DNA of 64,000 nucleotides from Zygnema cylindricum (Eukaryota; Streptophyta; Zygnematophyceae; Zygnematales; Zygnemataceae), in NCBI GenBank assembly GCA_037447655.1, contig JBBHKE010000847.1, positions 1 to 64,000 of the forward strand. Reading direction: 5' to 3'. The first letter of the stretch is position 1. Each line of letters begins with the position of its first letter. Positions 25,444 through 38,844 of the stretch are shown piece by piece. A model generated the notes under the pieces. The model saw only the letters and a program-made list of their open reading frames with translations, was not told the DNA's origin and did no database searches. The position numbers were made by a program, and so were the translations under genes.

Positions 25444-28400
25444 ATGAAGCAGAAGAGGAAAGAGGAAGTTAAGAAAGAGAAACATGACACAACCTTGGGA
25501 CAGGAAATGGATGAGGATTTTATGAGTGATCGAAACACAAAACGTCGAAGCGAGAAAGTTCGAAACAGACAACAAGCAGAGGATGTAAGATTCTATGCAC
25601 TGAGAGCTGTTTTTTCTCACTGTTTAATTATTGCATTGCAGTTTGAGAGTTTTTCCCCTCAATTTTTAATGAGTGCATTGCAATTTGATAGTGTTTTTTC
25701 CTCAATGTTTAATTTTTGCAGTACAATCTGAGAGTTTTTTTTCATTGTTTAATAATTGCATTATAATTTGAGATTTTTCTGATCAGTCGGTGTTTGAGTT
25801 CACTGCATTTCGGATGATTGACTCACGCAGCTTTTAGTAATTGAAGACGAGTGTTGTTTTTTGCTGAATCATAAATGCTATGAATAACAAATTCATTGTG
25901 AAACAATAAGTTTTTTCTGTTTATTGGGCAAAATTGAAGTTGTAAATTTACTTAATTAATATGAATTTTTTAAAGTAAATTAGAACAACTTGTTACCTGT
26001 GTCTAATTCAATCCACATTCAAAATCAAACGTTTTTATGTATACACCGCTCATCGCTATGAGAGAAAAGTATATATTCGTGCGAATGCAAAATTGGAGTG
26101 TTTAAAACTAATTTTGTGTAATTGTAGTCCACTCCCTCAAATAGTGGTGTTGACACTATTTTATGATTTTTGGCCAAAATAAGTCATGGCCGGATTAGCG
26201 TTGTTAACTCTAATAGAAATGGGAGGTGTAGTGGTCATAAATTGTTTTCAGTAACTACATTGATAACGCGTTAGGTTTGAGAAATGAGTATTACGAGGAG
26301 TTGAGGACTGTTTCAGTATTGGTAATTCTCTTTCCCGTCTGAATGATGTGGACGGTTTAGAACTGCAAAATGAATTAGGTTTCAGAAAGAAACAATTAGG
26401 ATTAATAGCGCTATTTTGTGTTCAGAGGGCAGAAAATACCGGGATTGAATTAGTGTTATTAACGCTAATAATGATTCACGGTGTAGTGGGGAATTTTATC
26501 ACACAATTTATGTTATTAGATTCCTTACTTCAGTTAACCAGCTTTAGCACATTTACTCTCAGTAGTTATCTAAACCCTGAACTGTGATTTTATTTCTCTC
26601 TATCCCTTTCTTTTCCTCCTCTCTTCGCACTTGTCACCGCCTTTTTTTCTCCCCTCACCCTCTCCTTCCCCTTCTTCCGCCACTTTCTCTCTCCCCGTTA
26701 TTATCTTTTTTAAATCTGGTATCGCCACAATGAACACATTCTCTTCGATTATCTCGATACTATTTCCTCCCTTTTTCTGTCTCCATCTCCACTCCTCCCT
26801 CACTTCTCTCTCTACCCCTATCACTCTCCCTCATGTAGGATTGTAAATTAAGTGTTTTATAGCCGATTCTTGGAATAAAGATTGTTAATGCTTATTCTTA
26901 TTATTTATTTTCAGAGAGTTAGTCGCTAGTGTGACTAGTGTGCTTTACTCATTTTTTGCTTTTACGCAAAACTCATTTTTTCCTTTATGCAATAACTCGT
27001 ATTTTTATTAGTATTGGGCCATGTGTTTCAATTTTTCTGAACCTATGTAGGTGTTCCCATTTGGTAAAGTCAATAAGTTATTTTTTTAATATCTCGATAA
27101 AATCAAGCGCGGGCTTCTTATTGTGGCCATGGTGATTTCAAATTTCTGGCAATATAATTAGGAAGTAGGATTTTTTACTTTTAAGTGGAATCGTATTAAA
27201 GAAATTCCTCCACTTTACTGCCCATTGTCCGGAACATGCTAAAGCACCTGATTTTAAGATACTATTTTGGATGTTGTACTCTTAACTGTGTGGAATCGAA
27301 GAAAGGTTACAAAACTATTGCCATGTAATATTCGCAATATCATTTGCAACATTATGGTATCGTGACATTCAATAATATATTTGCTTGTTGAAAAGAGAAA
27401 AAATGACGCATGAGCATTTTTTGTTACGCTTTCTAAAAACGTATATATACAACAGCGAAACAGATTGCAATATGTTTGTGTTGGACATCGGCCCTTATTT
27501 GATGTGTACTTCTGGGATTTTAAGTATGCTGTACGAATTGACTGATCGGCAGTACAACTTTAAGCCTCGTCAATTGTGTCGTTTATGTAAAAGATGTATG
27601 CAAAAGAAGGTCGATTGTTGATGTGTGTAGTATACATACTTTTTGCCCATACTAATCTATATGTAGAAATTGAGAGCTTAATGAGGATGGTCTGGACTAA
27701 ACATGTCAGGAGATTGTGGGGACCTTTCTGTTTATGAACAGTATGTGGATCCAAGTACTAGTGGTCGTATTTTGCGAGCTGCACGTCAACAACAACAGGA
27801 GATTGAGAATGAAAGGTACGTCTTTACGTTTTTTCGTTTCTCAATGTACGCTGAATTGGCTAGCAAGAAAATCAATGGTCGTCACGGAACTCCTAAGAGT
27901 TAACATTCCACCTTACTGTGCATACAAAATGCAGAAGTTTTGGAAAGTCTTGTACATTTTTCTATGCATAGTTGGGTTTTCTGGCCTTCCTGTCTATAGA
28001 GTAGAGAGAGTTGATGTTAAATTAAATTTGCAAAGTATGATCAGCTTATGTATCCAACTGCATATGAACAAACATCACCTTAGTTGTTGTCTGTTACAAG
28101 GAGTCCATAACCAATTGGGAATGGACTGTGGAAAGAAGGTTCTCTCTTTGTCCAAGTCCCTTATTAGAATCGATGATTGTGATCATTTTTTGCATAGCAT
28201 TGAAGTTTTTGACCTTGTTGCAGGAGTCTAATGGTAAGAATTTAGGGTAAGTACCACTTGGATGCAAGCAACTGCATTAAAATATACCTGATACTACATT
28301 AAGCCGAGATTCAGTTGAAATTTGTAATCAAGGGAAAAATACTCATACACATGCGAAAAAGAAAACTGAAAACCATTTTGGTGGAACTATGGCTGTTTCA

Positions 28401-31400
28401 GAGATGAAGAGACTGGAGTTGCCGCAGCTCGCCGGACATTTTCGGCTGCGGCAGATTTGGCAACACCAATGGCAGGAGGGGAGAGTGATAGTGAGGAGGA
28501 GGACGGAGGTTTTTCGGACACAGAGAGCCAGTACGAAGAGATGATTGAGGTAAGTGTCGTGAATGTGTTAAGAAGATGTGTTTTTTTGGTCATTTTTACT
28601 TTAAACCATACCCAGACACGTGCAATTATGTCTAGGCTTTGTTGACTCCGGGGGCAGTTATGGCCACATTTGAGGACACACTTTTTGGACTTCTCTGGTT
28701 TAGGAACGAACAATTTTGGGTCTTTGCTTATCTTCTCTTCATTGAGTGCGTCACTTCATCCATATAAAAGAACTTGTCACTTACCATCATCATGGTAGAA
28801 GTTTTTGAACCGTTTTTTTTGTAATGTGAGACGTGAGATCCAAGATTTCTGTCAGCATTGAGTTTTGGTCAGTTTTTGACTACATTTCATCTTATTTCTC
28901 AAATAATTTATTAAGGGTTTGGATGTCATTAGGAGGGAATGCAACTTACCATACATACATGGAGGACAATGTTCTTTATGTATGTGGTGAATTTCAGAGG
29001 CCTGCATTTTCAACAGATATTATTGCATTTTCCCTTTGCTCCATTAATGTTCAGGGACCAGCAGTTTAATTGCTATTACATGAATGGAAATGTTTGATTT
29101 GTGTTTAATCACTTCTTTACTTGGTATAATAAGGCTTGTGCTACAGTGATTGTTTTAAATCGAGTTCTTAACACTAATGTATGATTTTTGTGGGTAAAAA
29201 AAAACAGGAACGCGATTTAGAGTGATTAACTCTAATGTTGATGGCCAGTGTAGACTTGTTTGCAACTTTTTCTTTAAATCAGTTCATGAAAAAGGTTTAT
29301 CCCTTGACTCTGTGGCCATGTTGAAAGGCACAGATGTAGTTGTGCGATTCTGAAGTTTTCGGGCTGCCCGAAAGAAATGAACGAAAATTTTGTGCCAAAC
29401 TTGTGGTTCAGGAAGAAGTAACAGAGGAGGATGAGCGAATAATGGCTCGTTTTTTGGCGCAAGAAGATGCTCCTCAGAGGACTCTCGCTGATATGATTAT
29501 GGCAAAAATCAAGGAGAAAGAGACAGAGGCAGGAATTGCACCAATTGAGAATCAAGGTTTGATCAGCCCTACCTTGTCTGGACTCTATGAAGTATAATTT
29601 TGTTTTGTAATGGTTCTTTTCTACTGACCTGTGTAGGTATACGAGGAATTGTTCTGGTTGACAGTTTTGGATGCTGTTTTGGATTTATCTTATTAAAAGA
29701 GGATGAATAAGAATTTATCTCCGCTGTTGATGAATTTTAATTTATCGTAACAAATCTTCAATGATCCCAATTTCATATACATATTCATCTATATACATTT
29801 TCATATATAAATTCAAGCATATTACATGTATGTAAATGTATATTTGTATATATCTTATTCTGATGCTTTAACAAGGGAGTACAAATATCGTCAGCATTGT
29901 CGGTGTAGGCGAGGATATGTTATTTTGGACAGATCCTTAGAATTTTGTTGTGAAAACGTCTATTTAAAGAACCTCTGATTCTGTTATCGATTTTGAACGT
30001 TTCGATTATCGTGGAAAATGGATTTAAAGGCAACCCATACTGTGAGATGTCGTATGTGGGAGGCCTTTTAACAAAATAGGGCGCTTTTTTCTTTAGGCTC
30101 GAACTTGGGCCGTTGTAATTTTTCACTAAGAGCTTTGTAGGAGTCCAATGATACTTTATTGTTGCAATTATTGCTCTAGTGGTCATAAATGTTAAAAAAA
30201 AATTGGCATGGTGGAGGGAGATGTTTTTAAATGCAGAGGAGCGTACATTACCAGGAGTGGATGGGAAGGTGATAGAGGTGTACAGAGGGTGAGATAGATT
30301 CTATACCCATTTGTGTTTTGGTGTTGTACATCAAAGTTCTTAACTTTTGTCTAGTTTTAACTTGAGAGTGTGGAATCTCACTATGAGTAGCATAGCACAT
30401 GTGCTTTGAGAGTTTCATGTATTATTTTTAAGATGCGAATTTTAAAAGTTTCAAGCCCTAAGCTGTTAAGTTTTGTAGTTGAAGGTCAAAAGTTTCAAGT
30501 GAAGTTCAAAGTTCCGAAGTTTTCAAAGTCTCACAGACTTAAAGTTAATCTAAAGATAAGAATGAAACGTTTTCTTAGATTTTTTTGCAATGAGTTAATC
30601 TGAAGATGAAGATGGAACTTTTTTTAAGAATTTTCTGCATTGACTTAGTCTGAAGATAAAAATGATACTTAATTCGAAGTTGCTGCAATGGTGGCTGATT
30701 CTATTTGCAGGGTTGGGAAACTCTTAACCCGCTACAAAGCTGGAAAAGTTCCCAAGGCTTTTAAAATAGTGCCCTCCCTTTCGAATTGGGAGGAAATATT
30801 GTGGTTGACGGAACCGGAAAATTGGTCTCCAAATGCCATTTATGCTGCAACTCGTCTTTTTGCTTCAAATTTAAATGCCAGAATGGCCCAACGGTTTTAC
30901 AGTCTCGTTCTTCTCCCTCGGATTCGACAGGATATCAAATCCCATAAACGGTTGCATTTTGCCCTTTATCAGGCGCTTAAAAAAGCGGTTTATAAACCGT
31001 CTGCATTTTACAAGGGACTTTTGTTGCCTCTATGTCAGGTATGTTCGGAGGGAGGAAGAGAGGAAGGGAGGTGGAGGGAGGGGCGGTGGAGGGAGGGAGA
31101 GAGGGAGGGGAGGAGAGGGGGGAGGGAGAGAAAGTGGGGAGGATGGAGGGAGGGAGAGAAAGAGGGGAGGGATGGAGGAAAATCATGGGAAATTTCCTGT
31201 TTAGTTCTTGTTTGTCTAGTTTTTGGTTGGTGTGCAAATGGGGTTTCTGTTAGGATTCAGAAGCCACACCACAATGCTCTTTAATAGTGTGTAGGGTCAA
31301 GTTTTCATCTCCTTCTTTTGAGAACAACAAAATTGAAGGTTTAAAACCATGGTACCCATCTCGAATGAAGAGCTTATGGGGGAAATTTTTGGATTTTTTG

Positions 31401-33634
31401 CGCAGTCAAGGACTTGTAATCTCCGCGAGGCCTTTATTATTGGGAGTGTTCTCCAAAAAGTTTCAATTCCTGTTTTGCATTCGAGGTGAGGGCATGTTTT
31501 ATGACCCTTTTCAGGTTGTGATTTAGGTTTTGTGTATGGGTTTACATACTTATGGTTTATGGTTTTGGGTGTACGGGTTTATGGTTTATGGTTTAGCATT
31601 TTTTTTGTTGGATCATTTGGGATGTCAGGGGAGTTTATTGGTTTTGAGTTTTTGTTATGGGCCGGTAAATGTGATGATGGTGTTTTTGGTGTACGAATCT
31701 TAAACCTTAACTGGTTTAAGTAAAACTTTTGTACAGATGCCGATTTGGGCCCACGTTGACTAAGAATCTTCATGGGACTAGAGATTCCAAACAATGCAAA
31801 ATCGGGAAAAGAAAAGAAAAGATGGGGATAGGAAAAAAGACAACAAGGAGTCAAATAAACTTACCATGCCCCGTAATTTTCAAACCGATTAAGAATTCAT
31901 TTCACAAGAGTCTATTCCTTCTAGAGTTAAAATTCTTGGTTACTTTTGGAAAGCGGGTCAAAGTCAGTTGAGAATAGCTTATTTACTGCAAAGTGGAATG
32001 AATGCTCTCTTCATTTATGTCCTCTAGGGGTACAGTTTCCCCAATTGCCTTTTCCCCAGAACTCCTTTATCTCAATACGAGATCTCACTTGTTAAATTCC
32101 CATATTGTTTTCTTTACATTCGGTTTCCCCGGACCGGGAAAAACAGTGTTGCGTTGATGAAAATTGCAGATATGAAGTATGCCGGTACAAATTCGTACTT
32201 CATGAAGTTGCTACTGGATAAAAAGTACGCTTTGCCGTACCGTGTGATTGATGCCGTGGTCGCACATTTTATGCGTTTTACGGAGGTCAATTTAGAGGTG
32301 CCTGTCATCTGGCACCAGTGTTTGCTTACCTTCATACAGAGGTAGGTGGAAATTTTTGGACTTTATTATTACGCAGAGGGGAGAGGGGGAAAGAGAGGGA
32401 GAGGGAGGGAGAAGGAGAGGGAGAGGGAGGAGGAGAGAGGGAGAGGCGGAAGAGGAGCGGAAGAATGGAGAAAGGAGGGAGAGAGAGGATGGAGGGGAGG
32501 GAGGAGCGGAGAGAAAGCAGATATATAGTTTACTTAGCAGAATTCAAATTTTAAATTTATAACATGTGATGATCTGAAAAACATGTAGATGTTCAAAAAT
32601 CACGGTTTATGGGAGGTGATCTTAGATTGGACATGGGGGATTAACAGAAAGTTTTGCTTAAATTTGAGGTTTTATGGTTTCTAATTGTTGTTCTTGTGAT
32701 GCCACAAGGACATTTAGGTTTCAGGTAACACCACTCACGTAATTCAGTGTTGATTTTCTCTGCATGATTGTAAGACATGTTCACACTATTTGATATCAGA
32801 TGGTTTCAGATTCTCTGCAGTTTGCTATACCACACAATTGTTTGGTTTTAGAAGCAATTTATGGACTCTGTTTCAATACAAACTATTTGGAGTTTATAAA
32901 GTTGTTGGAGTTTATATGCAGGTACAAGAACGAGCTGAGCGAAGAAGATAAAGAAAATTTAAAGCGGCTCATGCGACAACACCGGCATTACCTTGTGAGC
33001 TATTCTTGTCTCCTTCTCCTTTCCTTGAATGAAGATGTAACTCGAACCTTACTAAACTAACCAATTTTAAAATTTCGATAAATGATGTTCCGTAGAGTTA
33101 AATGTTTCCAAGAATCGGTGAAATCTCAGTTTTTAGGATATAAGAGAAAGTTTTGTTTAGAAAGAAAGGAGAATAATATCCTATTGCTTACCCACCCGTT
33201 ATTTTAGCTCTTCATGAAAATCAAATAATTTCATACACACTGATATTAACATTGTCTTAACTCCAAAATATGGTTCTTTGTTTCCATTTTTCAAAACTTG
33301 GAGCCATTCGGTGGAGCTCCTGGAATGGGAAGGATCTTGGAGGAAAGTTGCTTCATTTTTTCCTCATTCGGCATATTCCACTGAAGATGCATAATTCAAT
33401 TTTCCATAATTTAAGTGGAAGTTTTGTCTCGGAGTGGGGCAGGTCACACCTGAGATTCAAAGGGAGCTCCAGTTGAGCCGCTCACGAGGCCAAAAAGATG
33501 ATGGAAAACCGATTCATATCCTTTTGTATGTTTTTAATATGCTTTTCAGTATGTTTTTTATTGTGTTTTCTAATACGTTTTCGTATAATTCTGTGCAAGG
33601 TTTGGGGGCTAGAGGCAAAAAAAATGGTGACTAA
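25444..33634 (+). CDS. BYSL: bystin (ENP1-type 40S ribosome biogenesis factor)
   Basis: Ten exons join in phase: 25444-25584, 27742-27815, 28402-28549, 29412-29556, 30237-30288, 30711-31038, 31406-31485, 32147-32341, 32922-32994 and 33443-33634, giving about 475 residues. Human bystin is about 437 residues. The basic N terminus is followed by [11 protein letters not shown], an acidic stretch ([11 protein letters not shown]), [12 protein letters not shown], then the bystin domain: [72 protein letters not shown] and [18 protein letters not shown]1/bystin is needed for pre-40S maturation in nucleolus and cytoplasm. The first ATG in frame is 25444. The extreme C terminus after [10 protein letters not shown] is uncertain: the frame runs into low-complexity residues, so a final intron near 33500 is possible. 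Introns are 0.3-2.2 kb and carry purine- or pyrimidine-rich arrays. Confidence 0.94.
26590..26832. repeat. pyrimidine-rich stretch in bystin intron 1
   Basis: CT-rich on the coding strand (CCTCTC, CTTCCC words), imperfect and interrupted by ordinary sequence at about 26700-26760. Confidence 0.6.
31044..31180. repeat. GGGAGG-type purine array just after the bystin exon 6 donor
   Basis: The 5' splice site is at 31039. From about 31048 the coding strand is almost pure purine (GGAGGGAGG, GAGAGGGAGG units) for about 130 bases. Confidence 0.9.
32377..32517. repeat. GGGAGA-type purine array just after the bystin exon 8 donor
   Basis: The 5' splice site is at 32342. A purine-only array of GAGAGGGAGA and GGAGAGGGAG units starts about 35 bases later and runs about 140 bases. 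Same strand sense and position as the array in intron 6. Confidence 0.9.
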
Positions 33635-34967
33635 AATGTACCTTTTTTTGCATTCTCGTTTTTCCAACATGGTTTTTTTTTGTCCAGTTTGTCTCGGAAG
33701 TTGATGTGACGGTCATGATTCGGTCTAAAACTGAAATTGTCTTGTTAGTTAGGATAGCATGGAGGCTGTGAACCAAATGCGATGGTAAAAAAAGATGTAG
33801 GTGTTTTTACTTTTTCAAGTCGATGCCTTAATTCATGAACACATGGATCCGTGGTTGTCACGACTTCCTCGATGGACGAGGACTATCGGAGTCTCCCGGA
33901 CGTGGGCATTAGTATGGACGAGGATTAGGTCTTCAGATCTAATGTCTTAAAAGAAATTTCAAAACAGTGGACGAAACAGTGCCCTAAATCAACAAAACTT
34001 TTTATGGCATGTATGACAAATGGCTCGTCGTTGGGTCGTCCGTTGTGAGCCTTATTCATAATAGGTGTCTGGTTAACTATGGAGAAACTGCTGCTAAGAT
34101 AATATTTTTGTGAGGTTAGGCTCGGTGCATCTTCTTGCATGTGGTCGAGAGGTACTAAGTCTCCATTTCAATATGGATAGATTGACCACAATAGGTACTT
34201 GACTTTTGTTCCGGATATCATCGTTGTACTCAGTCCATCGATGAATAATTGCCATTTTTTTGTCCTCTTTCGTTCGAGGTTTTGGCAACAAGATTTTAGT
34301 GACATATTTTACATCCTCTCCGGTGACCAACAATTTCAGATGTTTTGTTTGTGATGGTGAGAAGCAGGATAACTGAGCAGATTAGGTGACATATATAGAT
34401 GCACACAGATTTTAGACTGTAAATTAAATGATCATCAGCAACATTTGCAGATTTTGAAAATTGTCCTTTCATTGTCTTGCCTCAGCGCCTTGTTCATCCT
34501 ACCTATTTTTATGGATCTGTCAGTACACTGCTACATCCTTGTTTGAGGCTATTAACAGTGTTGCTATTAATTGCATGGTATGTTTTGCCCATGAACATTG
34601 CCATTTGACATCTTTGAAAAAAAAAATGGCGCGTGTGCGATATGTTTGAGAATCTTTACAAGTTTTAGCTTGTTAAGACCTGAATATTAGAGTCTTATGT
34701 ATGTATATCTTTTGTGGGTCTCGCAAAAACAATCCTAATTGATGTCTTGGACAATAATTTTGAGCCTAGAGGCTAGAGGCTAGAGGCGTTTAGTCTAAAT
34801 GATTACCCAAGGTTCCATGCGGCACTTGCTCTCACTGTCTTTGATATTTTTTTGGCAATCATTCGGTTGAGTCCTGGATGTACCAATTCACTGTTGCTAT
34901 TATATTTATTATTTCCATTTAATTTGTATGCCAAATTGGAGAATTTCCCTATTTCTTTATTTTCATC
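33635..34967. other. intergenic DNA downstream of bystin
   Basis: Should hold the bystin 3' UTR. A minus-strand frame at 34094-34333 has ordinary composition but no recognisable family. GCTAGAGGCTAGAGGC near 34770 is a small tandem duplication. No gene supported. Confidence 0.4.
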
Positions 34968-37900
34968 TCCCTTGCCCTCGCTCTCGCCTTTCCCCCACCC
35001 CCTCTCCCTCTTCCTCCCTCTCCCTTTCCCTCTCCCACCCCCGCTCCCGCCCCCACCCCACCTCTCCTGCTTCCTGAGGTTACCCTTCTCCTCCTCTCGA
35101 TCTCTTGCTTTTTAATTCTTTTCATTCCCTTCTTCTCTTTCCTCTTTCCTTCTTCTTCTTCATCCTTCTTCCCTTCCTTCCACTTCCTTTCTCTTTCTTT
35201 TTCATCCTATACTTCGTCTTCCTTCCCCTTACTTCCTCTTCCTTCCTCTTCCTTCTTCCTTCTCCTTTCTTCTTCCTTTCCTTCTTCCTCTTCCTTCTTC
35301 CTTTTTCTTCCTCCACCTTTCTTTCCTCTTCCTTCCACTTCCTCCCTCTTCCTTCTTCATTCTCCTTCCTCCTCTTTTTTTCTCATTTTCTCCTCTTCTT
35401 TCCTCTTCCTTCCTCTTCCTTTTTCTTCCTTCCTCTTCTTTCCTCTTCATTCCCCTTCTTCTCTTTCCTCTTCCGTCCTCTTCCTCATTCTTCTCTTCTT
35501 CTCTTCCTTCTCCTCTTCCTTCCACATCGTTTCTCTTCCTTTTTCTTCCTTCTTCTTCCTTCCCTTTAATTTCCTCTTCCTTCCTTGTCCTTCTCCCTTC
35601 CTCTTTTTTCCTCTTCCTTCTTCTTCCTTTCCTTCCACTTCCTCTTCCTTTTTCTTCCTTTCCTTCCTCCCTCTTCCTCCCTCTTCCTTCCTCTTCCTTC
35701 CTCTTCCTTCTTCTTCCTTTTTCTTCCTCCACCTTTTTTTTTTCCTCTTCCTTCCACTTCCTTCCTCTTCCTCCCTCTTCCTTCTTCTTCCTTCTCTTCC
35801 TCCTTTTTTCTTCTCATTTTCTCCTCTTCTTTCCTCTTTCTTCCTCTTCCTATTTCTTCCTTTCTCTCCTTTCCTCTTCCATCCCCCCCTTTCTTTTTCC
35901 TTCTTCTTCTTCCTTCTTCTTTTTTTGACTTCCTTCCTCTCTTTTCCTCTTTCTTATTTCCTCTTCCTTCTCCTTCCTTCTTCTTTCCTCTCATTTGCTG
36001 TTTCTTCTTCTTCCTCCTTTCTTCTTTCTTTCCTTGTTCCTTCCTCTTTTTTCCTCTTTCTTTTTTCCTCTTCCTTCTCCTTCCTTCTTCTTCTTTCCTT
36101 TCATTTCCTGTTTCTTCTTTTTCCTCCTTTCTTCTTTCCTTCCTTCTTCCTTCCTCTTTTTTCCTATTTCTTTTTCCTCTTCCTTCTCCTTCCTTCTTCT
36201 TCTTTCCTCTCATTTCCTGTTTCTTCTTCTTCCTCCTTTCTTCTTTCCTTCCTTCTTCCTTCCTCTTCCACCCTCTTCTTTCCTCATGTTTTTTCTTCTT
36301 TCTTTTTTCCCCTTCTTTCCACTTCATTCTTCTTCCTCTTTCTTTCCTCTTCCTTCCTCAACCATCACTTGCTTACCTCTTCTTTTTTCTTCCTCCCTTT
36401 TCTTTCCACTTCCTTCCTCTTACTTTATTTTCCTTACTCTTCCATCCTTTTCTTTATTCTTCGTTTTTCTTCCTCTTTTTTTCTCCTCCTTCCTCTTTTT
36501 TCTTCATTTTATTCCTTCTTTCCCCTTCTTTCCTCTTCCTCCATCTTCTTTCTTCTTACTCTCTCTTTTTTTTTTTTCCTTCCCCTTTTTTTCTCTACCT
36601 TCTTCTTTCCTCTTCTTTCCTCTTCTTTCTTCTCCCCCCTCCCTTCCTCTTTCTTCATATTCCTTTTTCTTCCTTCCTCTTCTTTCCTTTTTTTTTCCTT
36701 TCTTCCTTTGTCTTGCTTCCTCTTACTTTCTCTTTTTTTTTTGTTTTCTTCCTTCCCTTTCTTTTTCCTTCCTCTTTTATCTTCTTCTTACTTCATCTTT
36801 CCCCTCCTCCCTCTTCCGTCCCTCTTCCTTCCTCTTCCTTCCCCTCTCTTATTCTTCCTCCTTCTCCATTTCTTCCTTCTTCTTCCTTCCTCTTCTTTTT
36901 TCTTCTTCTTGCCTCTTCTTTCTTCTTCCTTCTTCTTCGTCTACTTTATTCCTCCGCCTTCTTTCCTCTTCTTTCTTCTTCCTTCTTCTTCGTCTACTTT
37001 ATTCCTCCACCTTCTTTCCTCTTCTTTCTTTTTTCCCAATTTTTTCTTCTTTTTTTAATCCTCTTCTTTCCTTGTCCCTCCTCTTTCTTCTTCTTCTTTC
37101 TTCCTACGTTTTCCTTCTCCTCTTTATTTGCACTTGCTTCCTCTTCATTTTTCCTTCCCTTTCTTTACTTTTCTTTTTTCCCTTCCTTCCACTTCCTTTT
37201 TCTTCTTTCCTTTTGTTGCCTCCTCCTTTCTTCTTCATACTTTCTTTTCCTTCCTCTTCTTTCAACTTCCTTGCTCTTCCTTCCTCCCTTCGTCATCTTT
37301 CCCCTTCCTTCTTCCTCCCCTCCTTTCTATTCCTTCCTCTTTCTTCTTCTCTACCTTCTTCTTTTATCTCTCCTTTTCTTTCGTTTTCTTTCCTATTCCT
37401 TTTTTTCACTTCCCCTTCCTTCCTCTTTCAATTCTTTTCTCTCCTTCCTCTTCCTTCCTCACCGTTCATTTTTTTTCCTCTCCCTTCCTTTTCCTCTCTT
37501 CCTACCACTGCCTTCCTCAACCTTCCTCTTCTTCCTCTTCCTTCCTCTTCCTTCCTCACCGTTCATTTTTTTTCCTCTCCCTTTTCCTCTCTTCCTTCCA
37601 CTGCCTTCCTCAACCTTCCTCTTCCTTCCTCTTCCTTCCTCTTCCTTCCTCTCCAATCCTTTACTTTCCCTCTCCCTTTCTCTTCCTTCCTCCTTCTTCC
37701 TCTTCCTCCTTCTTCCCTTTCTCTTCCTTTTTCCTCCTTCCTCTTCCTTCCTCTTCCTTTCTTCCTTCCTCTCCGCTCCTTTTCTTTTCCTCTCCCCTCT
37801 TCCTCTCTTCCTTCCACTGCCTTCCTCGTCCTTCTTCCTTCCTCTTCCTTCCTCTTCCTTCTTCTTCCTTCCTCCTCCTTTCCCTTCCTTCTTCTTTTTT

Positions 37901-38842
37901 CCTTTTCTTTCCTCATCCTTCTTTTTCTTTCCTCTCCCTTCTTTTTCCTCACTTCATACTTCCTCTTCCTTCCTCTTCCTTCTTCTTCCTTCCTCTTCCT
38001 TTCTCTTACTTCCACTTCATTCCCCTTCCTTCCTTTTTCTTTTTCTCCCTTCTTTTTCCTTCCTCTCCCTTCCTTTTCCTCTCTTCCTTCCTCTTCCTTC
38101 CGCTTCCTTTTTCTTCCTTCCTCTGCCTTCCTTTTTCTTTTTTCTTCATTCTTCTCCTTTCCTCTTCCTTCTTCTCCTTTCCTCTTCCTCCTTCCACTTC
38201 CTTTTTCTTCCTTCCTCTTCCTTCCTTTCCTTCCTCTCTCTTCTTTTTCCTTCCTCTTCCTTCCACTTCCTTCCTCTTCCTTCCCCTTCCTTCGCCTTCT
38301 TCCTTTTCCTTCCTCTCCCTTCTTTTTCGTTTTCCTTCCTTCTTCTTTCCTCTTCCTTCCTCTTCCTTCTTCTTCCTTCATCTCCCTTCCTTTTCCTTCC
38401 TCTCCCTTCCTTTTCCTCTATTCTTTCCTCTTCCTTCCCCTTCCTTCCTCTTCGTTCTTCTTTCTTCCTCTTCCTCTTCCTTCCCCTTCTTTCCTCTTCC
38501 TTCTTCTTCCTTCCTCTTCCTTCCTCTTCCTTCCTCTCCCTTCCTATTCCTCTCTTCCTTCCTCTTCCTTCCCCTTCCTTCCTCTTCGTTCATCTTTCTT
38601 CCTCTTCCTTCCTCTTCCTTTTTCTTCCTTCCCTTTCCTTCCTCTCCCTTCCTTTTCCTCTCTTCTTCCTGTGCCTCCCCCTTCCTTGCTCTTTCCTTCT
38701 TCTTCCTTCCTTTTCCTTCCTCTCCCTTCTTTTTCCTCTCTTCTTTCCTCTGCCTTCCTCTTCCTTCCTCTTCCTTGCTCTCCCTTCCTCTTCTTCTTCT
38801 TCTCTCCTCTTTCTCCCTCTCTGTCTCTCTCCATCCCTCTTA
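34968..38842. repeat. ~3.9 kb polypyrimidine tract (CTTCCT / CTTCCTTCCTCTTCC type)
   Basis: Nearly every base on the plus strand is C or T. The dominant unit is a shifting mix of CTTCCTCTTC and CTTCCTTC with a few G and A substitutions. Domains differ: CCCTCTCC-like at the start, TTCTTCTTT-rich in the middle (about 35900-37400), and regular CTTCCTCTTCCTTCC at about 37500-38800. Frames over 1,000 codons long on plus (Ser/Phe/Leu/Pro) and matching Lys/Glu/Arg/Gly frames on minus follow from the absence of purines and should not be called genes. Confidence 0.95.
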
Positions 38843-38844
38843 TC

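Noticed and set aside
27385-27621. Cys-containing 78-codon frame
   Set aside because: Lies inside bystin intron 1; no family resemblance.
34094-34333. 79-codon minus-strand frame downstream of bystin
   Set aside because: Composition is protein-like but no domain could be named; could be an old transposon piece. Left as intergenic.
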